Assembly (NCBI GenBank): GCA_964559125.1
Contig: CAZLGW010000005.1
Coordinates: 178,430 to 242,429 of the forward strand
DNA: 64,000 nucleotides
Reading direction: 5' to 3'
Origin: Ravibacter sp964559125
GTDB taxonomy: Bacteria > Bacteroidota > Bacteroidia > Cytophagales > Spirosomataceae
Shown: positions 27,162 through 35,343 of the stretch, one piece after another
Layout: every line of letters starts with the position of its first letter
How positions within the stretch are numbered: the stretch's first letter is position 1
Translations under genes and position numbers: made by a program
Notes under the pieces: model-generated
The model's database searches: none
Told to the model about the DNA's origin: nothing
The model's input: the letters and a program-made list of their open reading frames with translations, nothing else

Positions 27162-28055
27162 ATGATTACTTCTGAACAGTCCATACAAACTTCACCGACA
27201 ATTTCTGTCAAGCTGAAGGCGCTGCTTGAGCTCACCAAGTTCAGGTTGTCCGCACTTGTGACTTTTTCCGGGGTAATGGGGTATTGCCTGGGAGTCAGCC
27301 ATATCGATTGGGCCTATCTGATACTTTTTGCGGTGGCTTCTTTTGCCATTACCGGGTCGGCCAATACCATCAACCAGATCTTCGAAAAGGACCTGGATAA
27401 ACTGATGAAGCGTACCCGGAACCGGCCTTTGCCTACCGGCAGGCTGACGGTTAACGACGCTATTATCTGGGCCATATTGCTGGGAGTGGTTGCGACCGTG
27501 ATTTTCGTTGCCTTCTTCAACCTGCGGACTGCAGCCCTGGCGTTGTTTTCACTGATTCTTTATGGGTTTGTTTATACACCGCTGAAGAGGGTAGGCTCCG
27601 TAGCGGTTCTCGTGGGGGCATTCCCAGGTGCATTCCCTCCCATGATAGGCTGGATCGCTGCTACCAATCATTTCGGGCTGGAACCCGGGATATTGTTTGC
27701 CATCCAGTTTTTCTGGCAGTTCCCTCATTTCTGGGCTATCGCATGGGTCGCTGATGATGAATATAAGAAGGCAGGCTTTCATCTTCTGCCTTCTGAGGGC
27801 GGAAAGGATCTGAATACCGCATTCCAGATCATGATCAATGCCCTGTTCCTGATTCCGATCGGATGGTTGCCCTATAAGCTGGGTATGACGGGTATTAACT
27901 CGGCTTTTGTTGCAACCCTGTTCGGGGTGCTGTTCCTGGCTCAGACTTTCCACCTGATGAGGAAATGCAACGACAAAACAGCGCTGCAACTGATGTTCGG
28001 TTCGTTTATATATCTGCCTATAGTTCAGATAGCTTTTTTATTGGATAAGGTTTGA
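27162..28055 (+). CDS. ctaB: Heme O synthase (protoheme IX farnesyltransferase)
   Basis: 297 aa, UbiA-type prenyltransferase with about eight to nine membrane helices. The polyprenyl-diphosphate motif is visible as NQIFEKDLDKLMKRTRNRP, and a second acidic motif as VADDEYKKAG. It farnesylates heme B to heme O, the substrate of the preceding gene's product. It follows ctaA by 13 bases, and the two enzymes make heme A for the oxidase. Confidence 0.96.
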   Translation: MITSEQSIQTSPTISVKLKALLELTKFRLSALVTFSGVMGYCLGVSHIDWAYLILFAVASFAITGSANTINQIFEKDLDKLMKRTRNRPLPTGRLTVNDAIIWAILLGVVATVIFVAFFNLRTAALALFSLILYGFVYTPLKRVGSVAVLVGAFPGAFPPMIGWIAATNHFGLEPGILFAIQFFWQFPHFWAIAWVADDEYKKAGFHLLPSEGGKDLNTAFQIMINALFLIPIGWLPYKLGMTGINSAFVATLFGVLFLAQTFHLMRKCNDKTALQLMFGSFIYLPIVQIAFLLDKV

Positions 28056-28069
28056 AGAGACAGAGTATT

Positions 28070-28663
28070 ATGAAAGATATAGAGACAGCTATTCCGCAAT
28101 ACAAAGAGCAACCCAGGGAGATATTGAGCATGGACCCTATCAAGTTCATGGTGTGGCTTTTCCTCCTGGCGAGTGTTATGCTGTTTGCGTCGCAGACCAG
28201 CGCCTACCTCGTGAAGAGAGCGGAGGGGAACTGGCTGGAGTTTACCGTGCCGGCAGTTTTTACCTATAGCACGATAGTCCTGGTCATAAGTAGTATCACG
28301 ATGCATTGGGCTTATATTGAGGCGAAGAAAGACAACTTCGGGAGGCTGAAGCTGGCGGTTGGTCTTACGGTTATCCTCGGGTTCCTTTTTATGGTGATGC
28401 AGGTGATAGGATGGGGAAAGCTGGTAGACATGCAGGTTTATTTCGTAGGAAACCTGGCCGGTTCTTTCTTTTACGTGTTTACTTTTCTGCACCTTGTGCA
28501 CCTGGTACTGGGCCTGATCGCCCTTCTGAATACGCTGTGGGCCTCCATGAAGATGAAGGTTCATTCCAAAAGACTACGAAGAATTGAGATATGCGCCACG
28601 ATCTGGCACTTTCTTGATATTTTGTGGATTTATCTTTTTGTATTTCTTTTGACTTTTAATTGA
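28070..28663 (+). CDS. Cytochrome c oxidase subunit III-like protein (first copy)
   Basis: 197 aa from the ATG at 28070; an earlier TTG overlaps the ctaB stop and adds six residues. Five membrane helices, with the subunit-III pattern KFMVWLFLLASVMLFASQTSAYLV shortened here to KFMVWLFLLAS, and FLHLVHLVLG near the end. It lacks the Glu-rich middle of full subunit III. A small subunit-III-like gene before the main one is a recurring arrangement in this phylum. It lies 21 bases before the second copy. Confidence 0.9.
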   Translation: MKDIETAIPQYKEQPREILSMDPIKFMVWLFLLASVMLFASQTSAYLVKRAEGNWLEFTVPAVFTYSTIVLVISSITMHWAYIEAKKDNFGRLKLAVGLTVILGFLFMVMQVIGWGKLVDMQVYFVGNLAGSFFYVFTFLHLVHLVLGLIALLNTLWASMKMKVHSKRLRRIEICATIWHFLDILWIYLFVFLLTFN

Positions 28664-28684
28664 ATTTATAATTGTTTTTAACCA

Positions 28685-29452
28685 ATGGCGTCGACTGTTA
28701 CATCAACTTCTGGTGAACCTAAACTCTGGCTTGGTGGGGTAGAACCTATGAAGGCAAGCTACGGGAAACTGATGATGTGGTTTTTCCTCATCTCGGATAC
28801 CTTTACTTTCTCTGCTTTGCTGGTTTCTTATGGGTTGATCCGCTACAGCTTTCCTGCTTATATAGGCGAAGTAGCCGATTTTACCTTCTCCAATCTTTAC
28901 TGGCCTATCCCGGAAAAGGTTTTTGCCGCGGTTCCGTTTTTACATGGAGTTTATCTGCCGTTGGTGTTCGTGGGGATCATGACCTTCATTTTGATCTTCA
29001 GTAGTGTGACGATGGTACTGGCGGTAGAGGCCGGTCACCGCATGGATAGAAAAAATGTTGAGAAATATTTGCTCTGGACCTTGTTGGGTGGGATTACCTT
29101 CCTTGGCTGCCAGGCCTGGGAATGGGCTCACTTTATACATGGAAGTGACAATGGGACTGTTATGAGGGAACTGATCAACGGAGAATGGATCGAGCGTACC
29201 ATATTCGGCGCGAATCTTAAGGAGAACGAGTACGGACCTATCCCTTTCGCCAACCTGTTCTTTTTTATTACCGGTTTTCACGGAACCCACGTATTCAGCG
29301 GGGTTGTACTGAACTACCTTGTTTTCTACAGGACTGCCACCGGGTTTTATGACAGGAGGGGAAGCTACGAAATGGTGGAAAAGGTCGGGTTATACTGGCA
29401 CTTTGTAGACCTGGTTTGGGTATTTGTCTTTACATTTTTCTATCTGGTTTAA
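28685..29452 (+). CDS. coxC: Cytochrome c oxidase subunit III (main copy)
   Basis: 255 aa, about six to seven membrane helices. It shows GKLMMWFFLISDTFTFSALL, GCQAWEWAHFI, FFFITGFHGTHVFSGV and GLYWHFVDLVWVFVFT, the classical subunit-III signatures. It stabilises subunit I and its proton uptake. Slightly longer than the first copy, it carries an insertion (about 140-190) with HGSDNGTVMRELINGEW. Confidence 0.95.
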   Translation: MASTVTSTSGEPKLWLGGVEPMKASYGKLMMWFFLISDTFTFSALLVSYGLIRYSFPAYIGEVADFTFSNLYWPIPEKVFAAVPFLHGVYLPLVFVGIMTFILIFSSVTMVLAVEAGHRMDRKNVEKYLLWTLLGGITFLGCQAWEWAHFIHGSDNGTVMRELINGEWIERTIFGANLKENEYGPIPFANLFFFITGFHGTHVFSGVVLNYLVFYRTATGFYDRRGSYEMVEKVGLYWHFVDLVWVFVFTFFYLV

Positions 29453-29478
29453 AATATTAAAAATAAGGTTTAGCAGTT

Positions 29479-29820
29479 ATGGCAAATTCGCATGGTCATC
29501 ACGTTCCGGCTGACGGTGGAGCCGCTCAGAGAAAGGTTATCTGGAAGACATTCTGGATACTTCTCATCCTGACAGCTTTTGAGTTCCTTATAGCATTTAC
29601 GATGCATCACGGAACAATGAGAATAACGATCTTCGTTTTGATGACAGTCGTTAAGGCTTTTTATATAGTAGGCGAATTCATGCACTTAAAGCACGAGACC
29701 AAATCTATGATCTGGGCGATCTTATGGCCCGTGATCCTGGTGCTTTGGCTGATTGTAGCGCTTATAGTAGAAGGAGATTTTATATTCGGGGAAGTAAGCA
29801 TTTTTAAGTTCCTTAAATAG
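29479..29820 (+). CDS. Cytochrome c oxidase subunit IV, prokaryotic type
   Basis: 113 aa with three membrane helices (about 20-38, 48-66 and 75-97). The His-rich start ANSHGHHVPADGG and KAFYIVGEFMHLKHE match the COX4_pro family. It is a small accessory subunit of the oxidase. The stop is four bases before the next gene. Confidence 0.92.
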   Translation: MANSHGHHVPADGGAAQRKVIWKTFWILLILTAFEFLIAFTMHHGTMRITIFVLMTVVKAFYIVGEFMHLKHETKSMIWAILWPVILVLWLIVALIVEGDFIFGEVSIFKFLK

Positions 29821-29823
29821 ATA

Positions 29824-30447
29824 ATGTCCAATATCAGGAAAGCCGGGATGCTCATTGTTCTGTTAGCATTTCCGGCTTTTTTCTTTTTGTTCCTGAGGGG
29901 TTGCGGTACAAACCATTACGACCTCCCCTACTTTTACCCATTGTCGGATAGCGCGGGCCGCGTCGTTTTTGACGGAGCCGATACCGTTTATTACCGGGTT
30001 TCCGGTGTGCTGGGTGTTACCCCTGGAGAAGACACAGTTACCTCCGGTGTGCTCGACGGACGGATCAATGCTTTTTATCCTGGAGGCGATAACCTGGCAG
30101 AGGAAGATCATGCGGGCGAAGAAAAAAGCCGGCTGCTTGAAAGGCTGGAGAAAGAGGGGAGTTTTCAGTTTCTGGAGAGAGCAGGGCGAGGGGGGCAGGA
30201 AGACCGGTCGGCGCCCACCATAATAAGACTGGCTGCTGTGGAAGGGGCGGATCCGTGGGAGGGTATTTTGAAAATTGATGAAAAGAATGCTTCCGGCGGA
30301 ACTCTTTATGAAAACAGTTTATTAGTACTGGTAGACGGCGAAAGACATATCCGTGGGTATTACGACTTATCGGACCCGGAAGATTTCGACAGGGCCCTGG
30401 CAGAAATCAAGATTTTATTATACCAGAAAAGCCTGGCCGAAAAGTAG
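29824..30447 (+). CDS. SCO-like membrane-anchored protein lacking the copper-binding cysteines
   Basis: 207 aa. The N-terminal anchor (about 8-26) followed by HYDLPYFYPL, and the end VLVDGERHIRGYYDL...FDRALAEIKILL, are what one sees in SCO1/SenC proteins at this place in Bacteroidota cox clusters. The CxxxCP copper site is missing: the only cysteine is Cys27 beside the membrane anchor. The middle (about 70-150) is acidic and Gly-rich and does not look like an intact thioredoxin fold. Either it is a degenerate SCO paralogue with a structural role, or the resemblance is only at the ends. It lies four bases after subunit IV and six before the DUF420 gene. Confidence 0.75.
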   Translation: MSNIRKAGMLIVLLAFPAFFFLFLRGCGTNHYDLPYFYPLSDSAGRVVFDGADTVYYRVSGVLGVTPGEDTVTSGVLDGRINAFYPGGDNLAEEDHAGEEKSRLLERLEKEGSFQFLERAGRGGQEDRSAPTIIRLAAVEGADPWEGILKIDEKNASGGTLYENSLLVLVDGERHIRGYYDLSDPEDFDRALAEIKILLYQKSLAEK

Positions 30448-30452
30448 GCGTT

Positions 30453-30992
30453 ATGCAGATGAGATTAGAGAAGCAGCAGGTTTATAATCGTTGGATCAAC
30501 ATCCTGGCCATTGCTATTCCCCTGGTTGTTGCAGTGTTGCTGGGAGTCAGGCAAAAGATATACCTTGGAGAGTGGACGAAGGTACTGCCTCACATAAACG
30601 GGATGATCAACAGTGTGACCGCCCTTCTCCTGATTGCCGGAAGGTATTATATAAGCAGGGGAAATATAAACATGCACAGGAAGGCCATGACTGCGGCGTT
30701 TATATTGGGGTCTGTCTTCCTGGTGTCGTATGTGCTGTATCATATGTCGAACGACTCCACGCGGTTTGGGGCGGAAGAGCCGCTTATAAGGGGGATTTAC
30801 TACTTTCTTCTTATCAGCCATATCGTCTTATCGGTAGTGGTGGTATGGTTTGTGCTGAGAGCCGTTTATTTTGCTTTCAGTAACCAGATACCGGCGCATA
30901 AACGGGTGGTTAAGTATGCATTTCCGATCTGGTTGTACGTTAGTATTACAGGGGTTGTTGTATATTTGATGATCAGTCCGTATTATATATGA
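30453..30992 (+). CDS. DUF420 family membrane protein
   Basis: 179 aa, five membrane helices. It has NGMINSVTALLLIAGRYYI, HRKAMTAAFILGSVFLVSYV and a terminal block with HKRVVKYAFPIWLYVSITGVVVY (abridged: KYAFPIWLYVS), all DUF420/CtaM-like. A conserved His in HRKAM and one in LISHIVLSV fit a metal or heme site. DUF420 genes occur with heme-copper oxidases and are required for oxidase maturation in some Firmicutes (CtaM). Biochemical role unknown here. Confidence 0.9.
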   Translation: MQMRLEKQQVYNRWINILAIAIPLVVAVLLGVRQKIYLGEWTKVLPHINGMINSVTALLLIAGRYYISRGNINMHRKAMTAAFILGSVFLVSYVLYHMSNDSTRFGAEEPLIRGIYYFLLISHIVLSVVVVWFVLRAVYFAFSNQIPAHKRVVKYAFPIWLYVSITGVVVYLMISPYYI

Positions 30993-31007
30993 ATAGCTTT
31001 AATACAC

Positions 31008-31301
31008 ATGAAAAAGCATATCTATAGAATCTCGGGAGTGTTGTTGATATGGTTGCTGAGCTCGGCGGAGATACTGGCTCAGTGTGCTATGTGCAGGGGA
31101 TCGGTCCAGAGTACGCTCGGAAACGGCCGGAACAATGTTGGTGTAGGTATCAATACCGGGATAGCCTACCTGTTTGTGATTCCCTATCTTTCAGTTGCCG
31201 TCGTAGCTTATTTCTGGTACAGAAACAGCCGCAGGCAACTGCGTGAGCGCCAGATGGTGGCAGCCCGTGTACGCCAGGCGATGAAAGGGACTGATCAGTA
31301 A
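31008..31301 (+). CDS. Small membrane protein with a CAMCRG motif, end of the cox cluster
   Basis: 97 aa. A signal peptide ends near AEILAQ, followed at once by CAMCRG, then a glycine/asparagine stretch, one membrane helix (about 49-69) and a basic C-terminal tail. The CxxC motif placed just outside the membrane could bind metal or act as a thiol pair. Such a protein is common after DUF420 in Bacteroidota. It ends ten bases before the convergent murI gene, so it closes the ~16.6 kb respiratory run. Confidence 0.82.
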   Translation: MKKHIYRISGVLLIWLLSSAEILAQCAMCRGSVQSTLGNGRNNVGVGINTGIAYLFVIPYLSVAVVAYFWYRNSRRQLRERQMVAARVRQAMKGTDQ

Positions 31302-31311
31302 GAATCGTTTC

Positions 31312-32121
31312 TCAATCCCACAAAGGGTAGTGCTGAAGCCGGGTTTTGGATCCGAAGAATATTTTTGTCGACGACTCGAATGATGTGGTAAAGTCGGATA
31401 CGAAAAATTCCTTGTTGCCGGTCCCGGAGGGGTTGACCAGGTAATGTTGCTCAAGCCAGGCTTTAACCGATTGTGCTACAATTTCGGAGGTGTTAATCAC
31501 CTCCACTTTACCTCCGTAATAATTTTCAATTTCCGGTTTCACGAGAGGGTAGTGTGTGCACCCGAGTATGAGAGCCTCTATACCGTTAAGTTCAGGATCT
31601 GAGAGGTACTGATTCAATACACTTATACTGATCGAGTTATCGAAAAAACCTTCTTCGATCATGGGTGCAAGCAATGGAGTGGCCAGCGATTTAACGGTAA
31701 TTCCTTTTCCAAGAAGACCGATTTTTGTTTTGTATACGTTAGACTGTACTGTCTGGCGCGTACCTATAAGTCCTATCGTTTTGCCGGCGTAGGGTTCTTT
31801 GACGTAATCTACCACCGGATCGATTACGTTCATGGCTTTTGCCCGGGTACCAATATATTCCCTGACAAGATCGAATGCAGCGGCAGACGCCGAATTGCAG
31901 GCGATCAGGATCAGCTTGCAGTCCCGTTGCAGCAGCACGTTACAAATCTTGATGCAATATGCCTGGATAGCCGCCGTTGATTTATCGCCATAAGGCAAAT
32001 GCGCGGTGTCTCCGAAATAGATCATGTTTTCATTCGGGAGAAGATCCGCCAATGCCCTGGCAACGGTCATTCCACCAATGCCACTGTCAAAAATACCAAT
32101 GGGCGCCCCCGCATCAGCCAT
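31312..32121 (-). CDS. murI: Glutamate racemase
   Basis: 269 aa from the ATG at 32121; an ATG nine codons upstream adds a non-homologous MHGLKFFFD. It converts L- to D-glutamate for peptidoglycan. Catalytic features: substrate loop IGIFDSGIGGMTV with Asp12, first cysteine in LIACNSASA (Cys75), second cysteine in LGCTHYPL (about 187). Transcription is divergent from the sigma-factor gene, with a 76-base gap between start codons. Confidence 0.95.
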   Translation of the reverse strand: MADAGAPIGIFDSGIGGMTVARALADLLPNENMIYFGDTAHLPYGDKSTAAIQAYCIKICNVLLQRDCKLILIACNSASAAAFDLVREYIGTRAKAMNVIDPVVDYVKEPYAGKTIGLIGTRQTVQSNVYKTKIGLLGKGITVKSLATPLLAPMIEEGFFDNSISISVLNQYLSDPELNGIEALILGCTHYPLVKPEIENYYGGKVEVINTSEIVAQSVKAWLEQHYLVNPSGTGNKEFFVSDFTTSFESSTKIFFGSKTRLQHYPLWD

Positions 32122-32197
32122 GTCAAAAAAAAATTTTAGTCCGTGCAACTTGTGATATGCGAAGATGCATCTTGTTAACGAAAGTCCTTTAAAATAG

Positions 32198-32803
32198 ATG
32201 GGTAAAATTTTGCAGCTGTTTAGCCATGAAACGCAACTGATCAGGGCGCTGAAAGGGTCTGACCCTAAAGCGCAGCGGGTGCTGTATGAAAAATTCTCGG
32301 GGAAGTTTATGACTGTATGCCTGCGGTATACCGGCGACAGGATGACTGCGGAGGATGTGCTTGTTCAGGGTTTCATGAAGATTTTTGACTCGATTTCCCA
32401 ATTCAGGGAAGAGGGAAGTTTTGAGGGCTGGATGAGAAGGATCATGGTAAACGAGGCGTTGGCCTACCTGCGGCAAAAGCGTCGTATTTTAGACAATGTA
32501 GGTATCGAAGAGGCTACGGCAGTTCCTGATTATGCTTATGCCGATCAGAACCTGGACGCTTCGGAGATAATGGAAATGATAGGAAAGCTTCCTTTCGGCT
32601 ATCGTACCGTCTTTAATTTATATGCTATTGAAGGCTTCAGCCACATGGAAATAGCCGAAATGCTGGGGATTACGGAAAGTACATCCAAATCCCAGCTTCA
32701 CAGAGCCAGGGCTCATTTGCAGAAAATGATGAAAGAATGGGAGACGGTTGCAAAAAGCAGAAGTGATCAGAATTACGGAAACAACTGGTCCAAATCAATA
32801 TAA
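32198..32803 (+). CDS. ECF-type RNA polymerase sigma factor
   Basis: 201 aa. Sigma-2 region: LYEKFSGKFMTVCLRYTGD, AEDVLVQGFMKIF, then FEGWMRRIMVNEAL. Sigma-4 region: LPFGYRTVFNLYAIEGFSHMEIAEMLG and ITESTSKSQLHRARAHLQ, the DNA-recognition helix-turn-helix. It is typical of Bacteroidota ECF factors that pair with a one-TM protein. The next gene starts two bases after the stop and encodes such a protein, followed by an outer-membrane barrel, so the three genes probably form an envelope-stress or surface-sensing unit. Confidence 0.94.
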   Translation: MGKILQLFSHETQLIRALKGSDPKAQRVLYEKFSGKFMTVCLRYTGDRMTAEDVLVQGFMKIFDSISQFREEGSFEGWMRRIMVNEALAYLRQKRRILDNVGIEEATAVPDYAYADQNLDASEIMEMIGKLPFGYRTVFNLYAIEGFSHMEIAEMLGITESTSKSQLHRARAHLQKMMKEWETVAKSRSDQNYGNNWSKSI

Positions 32804-32805
32804 CT

Positions 32806-33627
32806 ATGGACAACAGCAACGAAAACAGACAACCCGACGAGTTATTTAAGAGTAAACTGGAAGGACACGATAGCCCCGTGAGCGGGGAGTTGTGGGACAG
32901 GCTGAGCAAGCAGCAAAGACTTTCGAAAGTAAAGCCCGCCTGGTATAACAGGAGGATATTGGCGGCAGCCATAGTGTCAGGGATAGCGGTTGCCGGAGGA
33001 ATCTGGCTGTCGATGCCGTCGGAAAGAGAAACGTTGTCCGCTTCAGCGTCCGGAGAGATTCCGGGTATTCCGCAGCAGGTAGCGCGTGAGGCCGGATCAT
33101 CTGCCGGGGAAGACAGCATCCTGCCTGAATACGCCGAAGCGGCGGTACCGGCTCGCGGTACTTTTTCTGATGAAGAGAAGTCTGATTCGGGAAAGAAAGC
33201 CCCGGAAGCGGGAGACCCTGAAACCCATAAGCAGGTTACCGTGCAGCCTGAACCGGTAGCATTTGCGGGAAAGGTCGCCTCCCGGGTTGACGAAAGCGGG
33301 GAGATTGCAGTTAGCCAGGCCTCTGTTTCCAAGGGAGAAAATGAAAATAAACAGCCTGAAACGAGGGTTTTGATCGTGTACGTCAGGCCTCCGGCCCAGG
33401 TGGAAGAGGTGCAGGATAAAACAAGTGAAGAACTCGTGGCCGCGACCGAGGTTGTAAAAAGTGAGGTAGTCGAAGAGCGGAAGAAATTAAGCTTCAAACG
33501 GTTTTTCAAGCAGTTGAAGAATGCTAAGACAGGAGAGAAGATAGACTGGGAAGAGTTGGGTATTACCCCGCAGCGGGTATTTGCCAATGTCGACCATTCC
33601 GGCACTGCTCCTGCCGGAGAGCAGTAA
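32806..33627 (+). CDS. Single-TM protein, putative anti-sigma factor
   Basis: 273 aa. N-terminal cytosolic ~46 residues (FKSKLEGHDSPVSGELWDRLSKQ), one membrane helix (about 50-68, ILAAAIVSGIAVAGGIWLS), then a low-complexity Glu/Pro/Ser-rich periplasmic region and a basic amphipathic C-terminus (KKLSFKRFFKQLKN). Position two bases after an ECF sigma gene and the FKSKLEGHESPVPxxLWDRL-like N-terminus indicate an anti-sigma or sigma-linked role. No zinc-binding HxxxCxxC motif is present, so it is not a ZAS-type anti-sigma factor. Confidence 0.78.
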   Translation: MDNSNENRQPDELFKSKLEGHDSPVSGELWDRLSKQQRLSKVKPAWYNRRILAAAIVSGIAVAGGIWLSMPSERETLSASASGEIPGIPQQVAREAGSSAGEDSILPEYAEAAVPARGTFSDEEKSDSGKKAPEAGDPETHKQVTVQPEPVAFAGKVASRVDESGEIAVSQASVSKGENENKQPETRVLIVYVRPPAQVEEVQDKTSEELVAATEVVKSEVVEERKKLSFKRFFKQLKNAKTGEKIDWEELGITPQRVFANVDHSGTAPAGEQ

Positions 33628-33654
33628 TAGTAGATTTAACATTATCTCATTCAG

Positions 33655-34674
33655 ATGAAAAAGAATTACAACATACTCGGCAGCCTTATGGCTTTTAGCA
33701 TGATAGCCGGAGTTTCTGCTACCGCACAGCCCACATTGAAGGATTCAGTGATCATATCCTTTAATGAGCAGACCAAAATGGTGATTTACGGCACCGACAG
33801 GAAGGAGATAGAGAAGCTTTCGCAATATGATTTCAACCGGCTGATAAAGGATGTGCTGTCCAGGCTTGATTCCGTTTCTCCCGCAAACGGGGTGTCGAAG
33901 GACTGGGTCGACGGAGAGATATACCTGAAAAAGGATTCGGCCAGGGAAGAAGAGAAGGGTTACCGGGCTCCGAAAAAAGAGAGCGGCGGGGAAAGCAGGT
34001 TAGGACATAGAGAAGGCGAGGAGGAGACGGGGCATCCCAGGAAATATGTAAGACGGAGCCCGCGGCAGGGTATCGACTTCAGGCTGGGGCTCAATACGTA
34101 TGGTGAAAAAATACTGAACGGTTATGACGCGGACGAATTTGATCTGAGGCCGGGAGCTTCGCGATATATCAGCCTGGGGATTGTCCGCAGCTTCCCGGTA
34201 GTAAAAGGGAGGAAAAACAACTTCTTCATGGATCTGGGAATAGACGTATCCTGGTATAATCTCATGTTTGAAGGGAACGAGGTGATCAGGAAGGAGAACA
34301 GCGGGGTGGTCTTTACCAATCTTATCGATAACCGAGGCAGGGAAGTCAACCTTAAGAAGAGTAAGCTGGTGGCGCCGTATGTCAATCTCAGTATGATGCC
34401 GACTTTCACATTTGCGGGTTCTGTCATTTCGCACGTCAGCGGGGGAATGTATGCAGGATACCGGATAGGCGGTTATCATAAGAGCAAAGCATATGGAGGG
34501 GATAAAGAGCGGGTTTCAAGCGATTTTCACATGCAGGATCTCCGCTACGGCCTGGCGTTCGAACTGGGTGTCAGGAGCTTCCCCGACCTGTTTGTGAATT
34601 ATGACATCAACAAATTGTTTGACTCGGCAAAGGGACCGCAGGTAAGGATGCTGAGCTTCGGGTTAAAAATGTAA
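33655..34674 (+). CDS. Outer-membrane beta-barrel protein, hypothetical
   Basis: 339 aa. Signal peptide cleaved after SATAQ (about residue 24). A first domain (25-90) is followed by a highly charged linker (about 100-140, rich in Lys, Glu, Arg and Gly), then a C-terminal barrel with alternating strands from GIDFRLGLNTYG to MLSFGLKM. It resembles the outer-membrane beta-barrel domain proteins often encoded behind ECF sigma/anti-sigma pairs. Function unknown. A strong terminator follows 68 bases after the stop. Confidence 0.82.
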   Translation: MKKNYNILGSLMAFSMIAGVSATAQPTLKDSVIISFNEQTKMVIYGTDRKEIEKLSQYDFNRLIKDVLSRLDSVSPANGVSKDWVDGEIYLKKDSAREEEKGYRAPKKESGGESRLGHREGEEETGHPRKYVRRSPRQGIDFRLGLNTYGEKILNGYDADEFDLRPGASRYISLGIVRSFPVVKGRKNNFFMDLGIDVSWYNLMFEGNEVIRKENSGVVFTNLIDNRGREVNLKKSKLVAPYVNLSMMPTFTFAGSVISHVSGGMYAGYRIGGYHKSKAYGGDKERVSSDFHMQDLRYGLAFELGVRSFPDLFVNYDINKLFDSAKGPQVRMLSFGLKM

Positions 34675-34742
34675 CGCTTCTTATCTGCCGATCGACGAGG
34701 TACAAGATCCTGGGGACCAAACCGAAAATCCCCGGATGAATA

Positions 34743-34773
34743 GAACCGGGCTTCTGCCCGGTTCGTGTTTTTT
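34743..34773 (+). terminator. Rho-independent terminator after the sigma/barrel unit
   Basis: GAACCGGGC-TTCT-GCCCGGTTC, a nine-base perfect GC-rich stem with a four-base loop, followed by GTGTTTTTT. It separates the unit from the tRNA promoter about 30 bases further on. Confidence 0.92.
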
Positions 34774-34803
34774 CCGGGAAATGAAATTTTTTTCACCAAA
34801 CAT

Positions 34804-34834
34804 TTTGGTAGTGTTACAAAAGCCTATAATTTTG
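34804..34834 (+). promoter_or_regulatory. Bacteroidota-type promoter of the tRNA-Tyr/Gly/Thr-tuf transcript
   Basis: TTTG (34804-34807), exactly 19 bases, then TAATTTTG (34827-34834). This is a textbook TTTG-N19-TAnnTTTG promoter of the primary sigma factor in Bacteroidota, about 50 bases before tRNA-Tyr. Confidence 0.88.
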
Positions 34835-34885
34835 CGACTCCAAAATCTGATTAAGGTTTTGGATTGCGGCAAGAGTAGCTGTAAC

Positions 34886-34968
34886 GGGGGTGTACCAGAG
34901 TGGCCAAATGGGGCAGACTGTAAATCTGCTGACTTATGTCTTCGGTGGTTCGAATCCATCCGCCCCCA
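34886..34968 (+). tRNA. tRNA-Tyr (anticodon GTA)
   Basis: 83 bases with a long variable arm, as expected for tRNA-Tyr. Acceptor GGGGGTG pairs with CGCCCCC (one G-U). Anticodon stem GCAGA/TCTGC with loop CTGTAAA. T arm GGTGG-TTCGAAT-CCATC. Discriminator A; CCA is not encoded. Confidence 0.96.
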
Positions 34969-35006
34969 CAGTTCGGCGGGAATACCTGCCGGATTTACCA
35001 GAAAAT

Positions 35007-35082
35007 GCGGAAGTAGCTCAGCTGGTAGAGCGATAGCCTTCCAAGCTATAGGTCGCGAGTTCGAACCTCGTCTTCCGCTCCA
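35007..35082 (+). tRNA. tRNA-Gly (anticodon TCC), CCA encoded
   Basis: Acceptor GCGGAAG pairs with CTTCCGC, discriminator U, followed by an encoded CCA (35080-35082). Anticodon stem ATAGC/GCTAT with loop CTTCCAA. It lies 38 bases after tRNA-Tyr. The encoded CCA is unlike the other tRNAs of the window. Confidence 0.95.
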
Positions 35083-35087
35083 CTCAG

Positions 35088-35123
35088 AAAGCAAGCCCTG
35101 TCCTATTGAAAGGGCTTGCTTTT
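35088..35123 (+). terminator. Stem-loop between tRNA-Gly and tRNA-Thr
   Basis: AAAGCAAGCCCT (35088-35099) pairs with AGGGCTTGCTTT (35111-35122), then TGGGG. A 12-base perfect stem with an 11-base loop. It can act as a terminator or attenuator for the tRNA-Tyr/Gly part; the T-run is short, so some transcripts may continue to tRNA-Thr and tuf. Confidence 0.72.
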
Positions 35124-35179
35124 GGGGTTTATCAGGCAGGAAGTTTACAGCCGGTAAAACCCACGATTACGAATACAAC

Positions 35180-35251
<72 letters not shown>

Positions 35252-35343
35252 CTCAGCAGCGAAGTGAGCATAAGTATTGGAATGACGATCATCAATAATA
35301 TTAACCAAGTTTAGTAATTCAATAATTTAAGCATAAAATCAAA

